A program made the position numbers and the translations under genes. A DNA stretch of 64,000 bases from Thermoactinomyces sp. DSM 45891 (GTDB taxonomy: Bacteria; Bacillota; Bacilli; Thermoactinomycetales; Thermoactinomycetaceae): positions 350,053 to 414,052 of the forward strand of contig NZ_FPJZ01000001.1 of NCBI RefSeq assembly GCF_900119485.1, written 5' to 3'. The notes beneath the pieces were generated by a model, which saw nothing but the letters and a program-made list of their open reading frames with translations, did no database searches and was not told the DNA's origin. Below are positions 26,646-35,842 of this stretch, in pieces. Positions within the stretch are counted from its first letter, which is position 1. Every line of letters begins with the position of its first letter.

Positions 26646-27716
26646 CTAGAGAATTATAAGTTCCTTAGTACAATGAGTTAATACCTCGTGCCCTGATCCC
26701 GTAATCAGAACATCATCTTCAATACGGACTCCACCGAAATCAGAGAGATAAATTCCTGGTTCCACCGTTACGACGTTTCCAGGCTTTAAAACATTAGAGG
26801 CTGCTTGAGAGAGTCTAGGACCCTCATGAACTTCCAGCCCAATTCCATGCCCAGTCCCATGCCCAAAGTGTGCGCCATAACCTCGCTCAGTAATCAAATC
26901 ACGAGCTACTGAATCAGCCTCAATCCCTGTCATACCTGGACGAAGAGCATCTACAGCCTTTCGTTCTGCCTCTAATACAATATCATAAATTTCCTTTTGT
27001 TTCTCGTTTGGCTTTCCAACCATAACGGTACGAGTAAGGTCAGAAGCATATCCTTGATAGGCAGCTCCAAAATCAAGGGTAACAAGATCACCCTTTTCAA
27101 TCACTTTATCACTTGCCACCCCGTGTGGTAATGCTCCTCTCCAGCCAGATGCCACAATGATATCAAAAGATGGACCCGTTGCTCCCATCTCCATCATCAG
27201 TACCTTCAGTCGAAGTTGGACCTCTGATTCCTTCAACCCCGGTTTAATATATTGAATGATCTGTTCAAAAGTGCGGTCTGCAATCGTAGCCGCATGGCGG
27301 ATAATGGTTAGCTCTTCATCACTTTTTACCATGCGTAATTCTTCTATAATTTGTGGAGCAGATATGTATTCAATCGAAGAATCACCTTGGGATAAAGCTT
27401 GGAATTGAGCAAACGTCATATGAGTTGCCTCAAAACTTACCTTTTTGAGACCTATCTTTTTGAGATTTTCTCGAACCGTGTGCCAAATATCTAGTGATGA
27501 TTGGAGTTCCAGACGAAAATGTGGACACTCTGCTCTTACTTGGTCGATATAACGAAAGTCTGTGATAAATACAGCATCCTTTTCCGTCACAATCGCCACA
27601 CCACTAGAACCAGTAAAACCAGTGATATATCTACGATTATAAGGATTGGTGATCAAATAGACCTCGATCCCTTGACTCATCATCTCTCTCCGTAAGCTTT
27701 CTAGCCGTTTTTCCAT
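26646..27716 (-). CDS. Xaa-Pro aminopeptidase (YqhT-like)
   Basis: M24 metallopeptidase that removes an N-terminal residue preceding proline. 356 residues from ATG 27716, chosen for AGGAG 8 nt upstream. N-terminal creatinase domain about 1-125; the catalytic pita-bread domain has metal ligands in LDFGAAYQGYASDLTRT (two Asp), HGTGHGIG, VEPGIYL and VRIEDDVLI. Lies between aroQ and efp, as in B. subtilis. Confidence 0.95.
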   Translation of the reverse strand: MEKRLESLRREMMSQGIEVYLITNPYNRRYITGFTGSSGVAIVTEKDAVFITDFRYIDQVRAECPHFRLELQSSLDIWHTVRENLKKIGLKKVSFEATHMTFAQFQALSQGDSSIEYISAPQIIEELRMVKSDEELTIIRHAATIADRTFEQIIQYIKPGLKESEVQLRLKVLMMEMGATGPSFDIIVASGWRGALPHGVASDKVIEKGDLVTLDFGAAYQGYASDLTRTVMVGKPNEKQKEIYDIVLEAERKAVDALRPGMTGIEADSVARDLITERGYGAHFGHGTGHGIGLEVHEGPRLSQAASNVLKPGNVVTVEPGIYLSDFGGVRIEDDVLITGSGHEVLTHCTKELIIL

Positions 27717-27745
27717 GAGTCTCACTCCTAGTATGTTCGGTTATG

Positions 27746-28177
27746 CTAGATCAATTCTCGAATCGCTTGTAAAGCGAGATCATAGCTATATGATCCAAAT
27801 CCACTAATTTGTCCGATACAGACAGGCGCAGTTACAGATTGCTTACGAAATTCTTCTCTAGCATGAATATTAGATAAATGCACTTCAATGACAGGAACTT
27901 CTACCGATGCAATCGCATCTCGGATGGCATAACTTGTATGAGTATAAGCCCCTGGGTTACATATTATGTAATCAAAATTTCCTTCTGCTTCATGAATCGC
28001 CGTAATGAGTTCACCCTCAAAATTAGACTGTTTCGTAACAACGGAAAACGCCAAACGGTCACCTATTTTTTGTAATCTTTGGTTGATTTTATCCAATGTT
28101 TCAAAGCCATAAACCTCCGGCTCGCGTTTGCCCAAACGGTTTAAATTCGGGCCATGAAGGATCAGTACTCTTGTCAT
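27746..28177 (-). CDS. aroQ: 3-dehydroquinate dehydratase, type II
   Basis: Third step of the shikimate pathway, dehydrating 3-dehydroquinate. 143 residues, dodecameric type. Active-site loop HGPNLNRLGKREPEVYG with catalytic Tyr 23; NPGAYTHTSYAIRDAI and VHLSNIHAREEFR follow. Start ATG 28177 after AGGGGTG. First gene of the aroQ-pepQ-efp unit. Confidence 0.97.
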   Translation of the reverse strand: MTRVLILHGPNLNRLGKREPEVYGFETLDKINQRLQKIGDRLAFSVVTKQSNFEGELITAIHEAEGNFDYIICNPGAYTHTSYAIRDAIASVEVPVIEVHLSNIHAREEFRKQSVTAPVCIGQISGFGSYSYDLALQAIRELI

Positions 28178-28325
28178 CTACGAACACCCCTGTAAGAGTA
28201 TATTTTCTCATGGATTTAGCGATTTGTCCAACCTCCATATCGGATATTTCCTTTCTGTGATAAAATGGAGATACTTACAAAGCTCACAATTTAATACACA
28301 TGATACAAAGGTGGTGCCAGATTTC

Positions 28326-29291
28326 GTGGCTGAACAACCCATAGCATATGGTGGTCAGGCAGTAGTAGAAGGAGTTATGTTTCAAGGGCAATATAGTCTG
28401 GTTACAGCAGTTAGACGTAAAAACGGAGCAATCGAAACATTTGAAGTACAAAAAAAGGAACAACCCCTCCTCTCGAAAGTGAAAAAAATTCCTTTTGTTA
28501 GGGGTTTGATCGGGCTCATTGAAGCAAGTGCATCTGGTGCAAAACACCTTCAATTTGCTACTGAACAGTATGATTTAGATGAAAATCCTGAGCAAGTCCA
28601 TGATACAAAAGAGACTTTCTCTTCCAAGTTATCTATGTGGTTAGGTGTAGCAGTAGTTGGGATTCTGTCCTTTATTGTGGGGAAAGTAATCTTCACGCTT
28701 GTCCCTGCGATGCTAGCCAGCTTTTTATTTGATGGATTAGTAACGAATCTGATTCTCCAGAATCTAATAGAAGGGGCAATCAAGACGATCTTACTCTTCT
28801 CATACCTTTGGATCATATCGCAAACACCCATCATCAAACGAGTCTTCCAATACCATGGAGCTGAGCATAAAGTGATTACCGCTTATGAACATGGGGAAGA
28901 ATTGACAGTAGAAAATGTTCAAAAACATTCTAGACTTCACTATCGATGTGGTAGTAGTTTTATGATTCTGACCATATTGGTGGGGGTAATTGTATACTCC
29001 TTTTTCCAATATGACGATATGTGGGATCGGATGATTATACGTTTAGAGCTACTTCCACTCGTAATTATGCTATCTTATGAGGCTTTACGCTTTACCAATG
29101 CGCTTCGCAATGTCCCTGTACTCAAGTACTTAGGATATCCTGGATTATGGCTTCAATTACTTACTACAAAAGAACCAAATGATGAGCAGGTAGAAGTAGC
29201 CATCACCTCATTTAAGCGCATGCTTGACTTGGACAGTGAAGTAAAAGCCAAACAAGTTCCCTTGAATCATGCTTCTTCCATCGAAATGTAA
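28326..29291 (+). CDS. DUF1385 membrane protein (YqhQ-like)
   Basis: 321 residues from GTG 28326, chosen because AAAGGTGGTG (28308-28316) lies 9 nt upstream and the family begins near AYGGQAVVEGVMF. Conserved motifs include RGLIGLIEA, YHGAEHKVITAYE and YRCGSSFMIL, with four membrane segments. Function is unknown; the gene is near-universal beside aroQ/efp in bacilli. The frame is open further upstream (to 28224) but without a ribosome site. Confidence 0.92.
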   Translation: MAEQPIAYGGQAVVEGVMFQGQYSLVTAVRRKNGAIETFEVQKKEQPLLSKVKKIPFVRGLIGLIEASASGAKHLQFATEQYDLDENPEQVHDTKETFSSKLSMWLGVAVVGILSFIVGKVIFTLVPAMLASFLFDGLVTNLILQNLIEGAIKTILLFSYLWIISQTPIIKRVFQYHGAEHKVITAYEHGEELTVENVQKHSRLHYRCGSSFMILTILVGVIVYSFFQYDDMWDRMIIRLELLPLVIMLSYEALRFTNALRNVPVLKYLGYPGLWLQLLTTKEPNDEQVEVAITSFKRMLDLDSEVKAKQVPLNHASSIEM

Positions 29292-29318
29292 CACGACCTT
29301 TACGAAAGTGGTGGTAGC

Positions 29319-29582
29319 GTGAATATCTCCAAAAGACTTTCAGTTGGAACCATCCTCATATTAGGGTTAGTCGCCATCGGGATCATGTCAGCACTGCGTG
29401 AATCCTTTTGGAATGTAGTAGGGTTGATCGGAATTATCGGGATCATCTTTTATCTATATAAGAAGCCTCCTATTTGGTTACAAAGAATAAGTGGGCATGT
29501 TCCCGCAACATCAACCAAACGAAAGAAAAAATCACATCGATTTAAAGTGATAGATGGCTCGAAAAAACATCGCAAATTCTAG
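29319..29582 (+). CDS. small membrane protein (SA1362/YqhP-like position)
   Basis: 87 residues with two membrane helices (about 8-25 and 31-47) and a very basic C-terminal tail (KRKKKSHR). GTG start after GTGGTGG. It lies 27 nt after the yqhQ-like gene. In B. subtilis and Staphylococcus a small membrane protein (YqhP, SA1362) holds the same place next to yqhQ, so it may be the counterpart; homology by sequence is not certain. A terminator follows at once. Confidence 0.75.
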   Translation: MNISKRLSVGTILILGLVAIGIMSALRESFWNVVGLIGIIGIIFYLYKKPPIWLQRISGHVPATSTKRKKKSHRFKVIDGSKKHRKF

Positions 29583-29620
29583 AAAAAACCCCCTAGTCTC
29601 ACTTAGACTGGGGGTTTTTC
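29583..29620. terminator. bidirectional terminator
   Basis: Stem AAAAACCCCCTAGTCT / AGACTGGGGGTTTTT with a short loop. It serves the plus-strand yqhQ unit and the converging minus-strand patatin unit; the minus-strand gene stop lies inside it. Confidence 0.9.
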
Positions 29621-29979
29621 GTATGGACATGATTAAGGCCTTCCACATTAATGGGCACATCACTTTTCGTCAAGACAAAGGGGTACACAATCATCTGTGG
29701 ATAAAACGTACCTGGGGTTGGCTCATGCTCAGTTACTTCCACCTTCACCTGATTATCTTGTTGTACAATATTGGTTACCTGCAATTGGTACCCAGGATTA
29801 GGCCTCATTCCAAGTGAGATCAGTGTGTATTCTTCATCCTCCATCTGAATCTTATGAAGCCCAGAATGTACTTTTTGATGCATCACCCATTCTCGGATCG
29901 AGATAGGTAGTGTATTTAGCTGATCACTCGTGATTAGTTTAATTCCATTCTCAAGACCTTTTTCATCATTCTGATTCAT
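29599..29979 (-). CDS. PrcB C-terminal-domain-like protein
   Basis: 126 residues from ATG 29979 (AAAGGAAG 6 nt upstream). No signal peptide or membrane segment. The C-terminal half (about 55-120: YTLISLGMRPNPGYQLQV, TPGTFYPQMIVYPFVLTKS) matches the PrcB C-terminal fold, found in protease-stabilising and lipoprotein contexts. It starts only 1 nt after the patatin stop, so the two are co-translated. Its job with the lipase is unknown. Confidence 0.75.
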   Translation of the reverse strand: MNQNDEKGLENGIKLITSDQLNTLPISIREWVMHQKVHSGLHKIQMEDEEYTLISLGMRPNPGYQLQVTNIVQQDNQVKVEVTEHEPTPGTFYPQMIVYPFVLTKSDVPINVEGLNHVHTKNPQSK

Positions 29980-29980
29980 A

Positions 29981-30958
29981 TTAACTTCCTTTCTGAAGTG
30001 GTGGCTCATCATTTTTCCCAAAGTTGATCTGGGTGGAACGACTTTTGCCACGTGCTTGTAAATAGGAATCAAATGTCCAACCCTCGAAGAACGCTTCTCC
30101 TGCTTTCATCCCAGATTGATAGAGGGTATCTTTCTTATCCTTACTTAAAGAAAAATCAGTTATTTTAATCCCCAGTGTAGGTACGGAGATCGTACGAATC
30201 TGATCCTTTGACCGAATATAACGGTTATCATAAGCGTCCATCATCGTATAAAACAAGGATAAAAACATGTTTAATGGTCCTGGGACTTCTGCAACTGATC
30301 CCTTCGTCTCTTTTGTTGGATTATTTAAATCAAAGCCAAAAGTAGGCCAACGAGGGCAGTCTGAATCAAAAATCCAAATAGGAAAATTACTTAGCACCCC
30401 TCCGTCTACAATACAACTATACTTCCCAGAAGGTGCATGATACAACATCTCAGGATCAAAGAAGAAAGGAATACTACAACTCATCCGAACCGCTTTTGCA
30501 ACTGAAAACGTTGCTGGATCATGGCCATAACTAGCAAGATCGTCTGGTAGAATCATGAGCATTTTTTGTGTGATATCTGAGGCAATAATTTTCAAACCAA
30601 CGTCCTGCAAATCACCAAAGGTCCGAACCCCCTTCTCAGCCAATCGACATTCTAGCCATTGTTCTAGTGCATCACCCGAGTAAATCCCTTTTTTAATCCA
30701 CATACGCAGGGCTGGACCGACATAAGGGATGCGATGGTATAATGTCTTCGGTAAAAACGATGTAAAGTCCAGATCAAGGAGAAGCTGATGAAGCTCCTCT
30801 GCTGTATACCCGGCCGCAATAAGGGCCGCGATCATCGATCCAGCAGAGGTCCCTGCTACGTTTTTCCATTTGTATCCCTTTTTCTCAGCCACCGATAATG
30901 CTCCGACAAGCCCAATTCCTTTTACACCGCCACCCTCAAATACTGCATCTGCCCACAC
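29981..30958 (-). CDS. patatin-like phospholipase (YqhO-like)
   Basis: 325 residues from GTG 30958, with GAGGTG 6 nt upstream (the frame opens 3 codons earlier). Lipid acyl hydrolase with a Ser-Asp dyad: oxyanion loop EGGGVKGIG near the start, nucleophile Ser 38 in GTSAGS and Asp 185 in VDGGVLSNF. Cytosolic. Same place as yqhO between yqhP and mntR in B. subtilis. The natural lipid is unknown. Confidence 0.9.
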   Translation of the reverse strand: MWADAVFEGGGVKGIGLVGALSVAEKKGYKWKNVAGTSAGSMIAALIAAGYTAEELHQLLLDLDFTSFLPKTLYHRIPYVGPALRMWIKKGIYSGDALEQWLECRLAEKGVRTFGDLQDVGLKIIASDITQKMLMILPDDLASYGHDPATFSVAKAVRMSCSIPFFFDPEMLYHAPSGKYSCIVDGGVLSNFPIWIFDSDCPRWPTFGFDLNNPTKETKGSVAEVPGPLNMFLSLFYTMMDAYDNRYIRSKDQIRTISVPTLGIKITDFSLSKDKKDTLYQSGMKAGEAFFEGWTFDSYLQARGKSRSTQINFGKNDEPPLQKGS

Positions 30959-31038
30959 ATGACTCACCTCTTCAAGAAAAGAATGATTTATTCATGTGTA
31001 TGAAAAAAACCCTTGGAACAGGACTTCCGAGGATTAAT

Positions 31039-31473
31039 TTATTCATCTTGCTCTGTAGTCTCTTCAGCAACTTTTGTAGATATGAGAAATTTGACCACTT
31101 CTGGATTACTTTCGAGATAGGCAACTAAGTTCTCCACACAGGTGATGGAATCCCAACTAAGATGGTGTTCAATCCCTTCCACATCCTGATAAACAAATTC
31201 CTCACGTACTCCAATTAAGCGAAGAAACTTCTCTAATAATTGATGCCTGTCTACTAGGCGCTTTCCTATTTTTTTACCCTTAGCCGTTAAAACCAAACCA
31301 CGATATTTTTCATAAACCAAATATTTATTTTGATCAAGCTTCTGAACCATCTTTGTAACTGACGAGGGGTGAACGGATAACGCCTCTGCTATGTCTGACA
31401 CACGTGCATATCCTTTTTGATCAATTAATTGATAAATATTTTCTAGATAATCTTCCATACTTGGTGTTGCCAA
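31039..31473 (-). CDS. mntR: manganese-dependent transcriptional regulator MntR
   Basis: DtxR-family repressor of manganese uptake. 144 residues from TTG 31473 (AGGGGTGG 5 nt upstream), which gives the family opening ATPSMEDYLENIY. N-terminal winged helix with VHPSSVTKMVQKL as recognition helix; Mn ligands expected at Asp 8 (MEDY), Glu 11, His 77 and the EGIEHHLSWD region (Glu 99, Glu 102, His 103 types). Position beside the patatin gene is as in B. subtilis. No mntH or mntABC lies in the window. Confidence 0.94.
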   Translation of the reverse strand: MATPSMEDYLENIYQLIDQKGYARVSDIAEALSVHPSSVTKMVQKLDQNKYLVYEKYRGLVLTAKGKKIGKRLVDRHQLLEKFLRLIGVREEFVYQDVEGIEHHLSWDSITCVENLVAYLESNPEVVKFLISTKVAEETTEQDE

Positions 31474-31612
31474 ATGAACCACCCCTTCAAATCAATACGA
31501 CCAGAGTCATTTTATCAGATGTTACGTATTAGCTCAATGAAAGTGTTACAAAAACACCCCTCAAAAAAACTGTTATTTCCGTTATAATGAAGATCAAAGG
31601 AGGATTCGCTTT

Positions 31613-31852
31613 ATGAGAATCACCCCATCTGATATTCCGAGCAAGAAATTTAATAAGTCTTTCTGGGGCTATGTCCCAGGTGAAGTGGATCAGTGGTTAA
31701 ACGAAATCGTCATTTGTTACGAAGAAGATGTAAGCGAACTAAAAGAGCTACGACAAGAAATTACAAGACTACGAAACGAAAACAAACAATTACGTGGCAT
31801 AGTAAGAGAGATGGATCAATTAGATGAAAGCCGAGTATCTAGCGAATGCTAG
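31613..31852 (+). CDS. small DivIVA-domain protein
   Basis: 79 residues; AAAGGAGG lies 9 nt before ATG 31613, and TATAAT at 31583-31588 marks the likely -10. The N-terminal DivIVA/GpsB lipid-binding fold is seen in ITPSDIPSKKFNKSFWGY followed by VDQWLNEI, then a coiled coil to the end. Much shorter than DivIVA or GpsB; an accessory member with role in cell-pole or wall placement only inferred. Its stop overlaps the converging metallophosphoesterase by 4 nt. Confidence 0.85.
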   Translation: MRITPSDIPSKKFNKSFWGYVPGEVDQWLNEIVICYEEDVSELKELRQEITRLRNENKQLRGIVREMDQLDESRVSSEC

Positions 31853-31869
31853 GAAGTCTCGGCTTTTTT
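31829..31869 (+). terminator. terminator overlapping two convergent genes
   Basis: Stem AGCCGAG...TCTAGC / GCTAGGA...CTCGGCT, then TTTTTT at 31864-31869 on the plus strand. It lies across the last codons of the DivIVA-like gene and of the converging metallophosphoesterase gene. Confidence 0.75.
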
Positions 31870-32607
31870 CTGATCATCATTCCAAATCGGCACAGGACCA
31901 AATTGAATAGCATCACAAGCAACCAAACGGAGTTCGACACCTTCTACATTCCCTTGAATGGCATCCTCATGTGCCTTCCCATGAAGATGTCCATACACAC
32001 ATAAGGAAACCTCATACTCTTTCAGGAGATCGAAAAACTTGGATTCTTTTCCTGTCTGGGTTAAAGGCGGGTAGTGAAGCATCGCAATAATAGGCAAATC
32101 TGGATGTTTTTCCCTCCCTGCCTCTAACGCCATTTTCAGCCTCCCTGCTTGCCTATCGTAAATCTTTCGATCTTCGGATTCTTGATAACCGTAATCCCCT
32201 GGAAGCATCCAGCCACGGGTGGCAGCAACTATCTTCTTCTCCACAATGGTAAAATCAGCATCTAGCCATGTCATGCGCCCAGGCAGTGCTTCACGAATCT
32301 TCTTCTTACTATGTACATAATACTCATGATTACCTGGTGAAAAAACCTTATATCCGGGCAACTGATCAATCCACCTGAAATCATATAAGGCCTCTTCCAA
32401 GCGTAGCGCCCAGCTAATATCTCCTGGGATCAGAACGGTGTCTTCTTCACTTACTCTCTCAATCCATAAATCTCGAATTCGATGATAATGTTGATCCCAG
32501 CCAAACAGCTCCATTGGCTTTCCAATATCTCTCTCCGGATCAATCTCATACAGGTTCACAGGTCTTTGGAACGATAGATGTAAATCCGCAATTGAAAAGA
32601 TCGCCAT
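31849..32607 (-). CDS. metallophosphoesterase
   Basis: 252 residues from ATG 32607 (AAAGGATGG upstream; an earlier GTG is in frame at 32628). Calcineurin-like fold with the complete metal centre: SIADLHLS, LIPGDISWA, SPGNHEYY, AMLHYPP and VYGHLHG. Annotated in bacilli as a predicted phosphohydrolase; the substrate is unknown. Not linked by operon to any pathway gene here. Confidence 0.9.
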   Translation of the reverse strand: MAIFSIADLHLSFQRPVNLYEIDPERDIGKPMELFGWDQHYHRIRDLWIERVSEEDTVLIPGDISWALRLEEALYDFRWIDQLPGYKVFSPGNHEYYVHSKKKIREALPGRMTWLDADFTIVEKKIVAATRGWMLPGDYGYQESEDRKIYDRQAGRLKMALEAGREKHPDLPIIAMLHYPPLTQTGKESKFFDLLKEYEVSLCVYGHLHGKAHEDAIQGNVEGVELRLVACDAIQFGPVPIWNDDQKKAETS

Positions 32608-32651
32608 ACAAGTACCATCCTTTCTCACAACTACACAATACTCTAACTACG

Positions 32652-32687
32652 AAAAAAAAAGCAAGAAGACTGTTGATCCCCTTGCTT
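32652..32687 (-). terminator. terminator of the pseudokinase gene
   Basis: Stem AAGCAAG/CTTGCTT (32659-32687) followed on the minus strand by a run of nine T. Confidence 0.85.
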
Positions 32688-32700
32688 ATTTATCTGCTAT

Positions 32701-34452
32701 TTATTTTTCCAACAATTTATATGGTTGAGCCGATTTATCAATAAATAAATCACGTAATGATAGTGAGGTTTTCTCTGACAAACCTAAGGTTGCCTTTACC
32801 TCTGTACCTTGGTTAATGTTGATTACCATATCACTATTCGTAACATTTAGTGAGAAACCGATCGGTTTATTCTTCACTAACTTCGGTATAGGAGTAGAGT
32901 CTACTTCCGTAATTTTCGTACCTGAGTTACGCAATAACGATACTTTTCCGTTCGACCACTCCACCACATACGTAATACCATCTACCGAGTTGAGTTTAAT
33001 CTCAAATGGAGCACCTGAATCTTGGGTGAGTCCTACTAAGAAGTTAGTGAATGAACTTGAGATCGGAATAGCAATCTGTGTCTTAGGCATGACCGTTAAA
33101 TCAGAGCCCTTCGCAATTCCAATACCTGTATTTAACATCCATGGCTGATTGGGTAGAAAATCGCTATCTACTTGGGAAGTGTCATCAATCTTTTGGAGAC
33201 CCGGATTTTGAAGAGTTATACCTTTACCCGCAGTAAAGACTGGCTTTAACACACCTTGTATCGGATTAGTCCCTCGAAGTACAAACGCTTCCTTCGTCTC
33301 TTTATCCACTATTTTCACTCGTACGGGAGCAAGTGAGGTATGGTATACATAAAACTCGTACGACTTACCTGATTTAATAAAAGGAACTCCTTTTGATCCA
33401 AACATAGTGGTACGTGCGCCTTGTGAGGACCCTGAGATAATCTGACCATCTCGTTTAATGAGAAGTTCAAAACGTCCCCCATCTGATTTTTCCATCGTAG
33501 CCTTGAAATCATCAAATGTTTCATCAAAAGCAAGTTCCCCTTGTAATACAGTAGATTCTTCCATCGAATCAAAGGCATAATCTGATTTTGAAGCAAAATC
33601 ATGCTTCTGGCCGTTCGGTTTGATCTGAAAAATCGCCTTTTGTTCATTCTTAACAGGGTCTTTGGCATCTGATTCATTTAAATAATAATTTCCAACCAGT
33701 GCACCTGTTGCAATCAAAATGAGTGCTACAGCAGTCGACATGAATACTTTACGCAGTCCGCCTGGTTTTCGCCCAGACTCCAAACTTCGATCTTTCAGCA
33801 ACTTATCTACTTGCCCAATCACTTCCTCCAGACTCACTTTGGTCTTCCACGACTTCAAAGCAAGTTTTTGTAATTTACGAGGAATTAGGTTATTTTCCAA
33901 GAATAATTTGTTATTTTTCGGGTTCTTGGAGGGTTGATAACCTGTAAGAAGGAAGAATAGGAGATCTCGCCACTTCTGATCACGCTGTACTTTGATTTCA
34001 TCATGTAAATAATAGAATAAGAGCAAAGGCTCCGATCCACTTAATAAAATATTTTTCGGATCGAGCGTTGTTCGAAGCGGAAAGTTTCTGCGTTGTAGCT
34101 CGCGAATGGTTTGTAGCAAGCTCTTTGCTACTTTTAGCGCTTTTAATGGTTTCATGGGGCGCTCTTTTGTCACGAGCAATGGAAGTGGTTCACCTGAAAA
34201 GGGGGCATGAACCAGAATGACCTCATGCTCGTCCACCATTACATCAATAATCGGGGCAAGATGAGGATGTTGAAACTTTAGCGCAAGCTCTCGAAAATCC
34301 TCGGGCAAGGTTTGACCTTCTATTGGAATGCTTTGGAGAAATACACGTTTGCCTGCGTGAGTACGTGCCTGCAAAAGCTTCCCAGATGAAAATTGAATCT
34401 CATCTTCTACTTGAAACCTCTTCACAAATGGAGAGTGAAATGATTTAGCCAA
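32701..34452 (-). CDS. membrane-anchored pseudokinase with extracytoplasmic domain
   Basis: 583 residues from TTG 34452 (AGGGTGG 8 nt upstream; frame opens six codons earlier). Residues 1-215 have the layout of a bacterial Ser/Thr kinase, but the key residues are gone: the VAIK Lys is Gln 40 (VFLQ), the HRD...N motif reads RTTLDPKN (127-134), and no DFG is present. A single membrane helix (about 235-257) leads to a 320-residue outside region rich in beta strands, probably two jelly-roll or lectin-like units (GELAFDETFDDFKATM, SDMVININQ). It stands alone between two terminators. A scaffold or sensor role is inferred; I know no close named relative. Confidence 0.7.
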   Translation of the reverse strand: MAKSFHSPFVKRFQVEDEIQFSSGKLLQARTHAGKRVFLQSIPIEGQTLPEDFRELALKFQHPHLAPIIDVMVDEHEVILVHAPFSGEPLPLLVTKERPMKPLKALKVAKSLLQTIRELQRRNFPLRTTLDPKNILLSGSEPLLLFYYLHDEIKVQRDQKWRDLLFFLLTGYQPSKNPKNNKLFLENNLIPRKLQKLALKSWKTKVSLEEVIGQVDKLLKDRSLESGRKPGGLRKVFMSTAVALILIATGALVGNYYLNESDAKDPVKNEQKAIFQIKPNGQKHDFASKSDYAFDSMEESTVLQGELAFDETFDDFKATMEKSDGGRFELLIKRDGQIISGSSQGARTTMFGSKGVPFIKSGKSYEFYVYHTSLAPVRVKIVDKETKEAFVLRGTNPIQGVLKPVFTAGKGITLQNPGLQKIDDTSQVDSDFLPNQPWMLNTGIGIAKGSDLTVMPKTQIAIPISSSFTNFLVGLTQDSGAPFEIKLNSVDGITYVVEWSNGKVSLLRNSGTKITEVDSTPIPKLVKNKPIGFSLNVTNSDMVININQGTEVKATLGLSEKTSLSLRDLFIDKSAQPYKLLEK

Positions 34453-34651
34453 CGGTAGTACCACCCTCACACAACAAATTTTTAGAAGTGATAATGATAG
34501 AATATAAATACAAATAAATTATTCGGGAATCATCTCCATCCTAAACTTAAGTATATTAAAAATCAAGTTATTGTTTAGCTGTAGAAATATTATAATGTGA
34601 ACAATTTTCCACAAATAAGAATGGAGTAGTGAAAATCAGAGAAGTGAAAGG

Positions 34652-35470
34652 CTATCGCTTGTAATTCCAATCGTCATTTGCGTATTTCTCTCGAACTAGT
34701 TGATACGCCATTTCTTCCTCATAGGAGCTAAGTCGCCCTACTTCTGCATTCAGTTCTAACCCTTCAATAAACCCTTGTGTAAAAGCATTCTCAACCTCTA
34801 GTATGTGAAACCGCTGTGAGCCGCATTGATGAATCGAAATCGCCTTTTGCTCCAGTTCTTGCTTTCTTGTAACACGAATCTCTTCTGTAGGAAATGTTAG
34901 CACCTCAAATAATCGATCTGTATCAAGATCTAGCAAAATAGAACCGTGTTGCAAAGCGACCCCTTTTTGGCGAACTTGAGCACTCCCAGCCGCTTTTCGT
35001 CCATGAATGACCAATTCGTAATCAGACGGAGCATCAAAGCAAGCCGCTGAATGGAGTAGTGAGAAAGCTTTGGCAGGTGGGGCAAGCTTTGCTTCTATCC
35101 CTAAGTTTTGATAACCACGAAGCAGACCTTGGCTTAGATAGCGGTAGGACTCTGACACGCTCCCTCGTACCGATGGATGCGTTTCTGGGGCAATGATGCT
35201 ATAAGTTAGTTCAGAGTCGTGTAGAACAGCTCTGCCGCCTGTCATTCTGCGAACAAAACCCCAGCCTAGCTCCTTCAATCGCTCTAGATTAACCTCTTTT
35301 TCAGATCGTTGGAAATATCCAATACTAAGGGTTGCTGGATTCCAACCATAAAATCGCAGAGTGGGTGGAGCTTGGTTTTCACTGATGGCTGTTAAAATCG
35401 CTTCGTCTAGCGCCATGTTCCATGCCGGAGCGTGTGGTTGATAGGGAATGAGCCGCCATTTGTTGATCAT
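34652..35470 (-). CDS. lipM: octanoyl-[GcvH]:protein N-octanoyltransferase
   Basis: Starts lipoic acid assembly by moving octanoate from ACP to the GcvH protein. 272 residues from ATG 35470 (GAGGAGGGAT upstream). Biotin/lipoate ligase fold with RRMTGGRAVLHD (75-86), the catalytic Cys 144 in ACFDAPSDYE and the conserved Lys 159 in GRKAAGSAQ; Cys 144 marks LipM over LplJ or LipL. Same place as yqhM in B. subtilis, near the glycine cleavage genes it serves. Confidence 0.94.
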   Translation of the reverse strand: MINKWRLIPYQPHAPAWNMALDEAILTAISENQAPPTLRFYGWNPATLSIGYFQRSEKEVNLERLKELGWGFVRRMTGGRAVLHDSELTYSIIAPETHPSVRGSVSESYRYLSQGLLRGYQNLGIEAKLAPPAKAFSLLHSAACFDAPSDYELVIHGRKAAGSAQVRQKGVALQHGSILLDLDTDRLFEVLTFPTEEIRVTRKQELEQKAISIHQCGSQRFHILEVENAFTQGFIEGLELNAEVGRLSSYEEEMAYQLVREKYANDDWNYKR

Positions 35471-35678
35471 TTTATTATCCCTCCTCGTGTATTCCAAGTC
35501 CCGGGGCAATCTATCTGTACACTGATAAATATTGACACCCCCACGACTAAAGTCGATGGGATTCTTGAGTGGTTAACTTTAGACAACGCTCACGTTTAAG
35601 GGTGTGTCATCACCCCCTCCCATGTAGTTAAAATGTACCCACATGGGCGACATACCTGTTACCAGTATGATAGGCTAC

Positions 35679-35838
35679 TCACTCAGATATTGCTTTTGCT
35701 ATATTAATAGCCCCATTCAGATCCGCATGGCAGATATAGTCACACTGCTTACAGTGGTGCAGAAGTCATTTGTCGATAGATTTGTTGCTTGGATTGAGTG
35801 GGTTTATGTAGTTCTAAACGTAGTGTGATCGTCGGCAT
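35679..35838 (-). pseudogene. tnpB remnant, internally deleted
   Basis: The start (ribosome site GGGGGTG, then MPTITLRLELHKPTQSK) and the C-terminal zinc-finger/RuvC tail (CKQCDYICHADLNGAINIA) of a TnpB nuclease are both kept, but the roughly 300 residues between are gone. The two pieces are out of frame (160 nt in all), so no useful protein results. The deletion lies near residue 25 of the normal protein. Confidence 0.85.
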
Positions 35839-35842
35839 AGGA

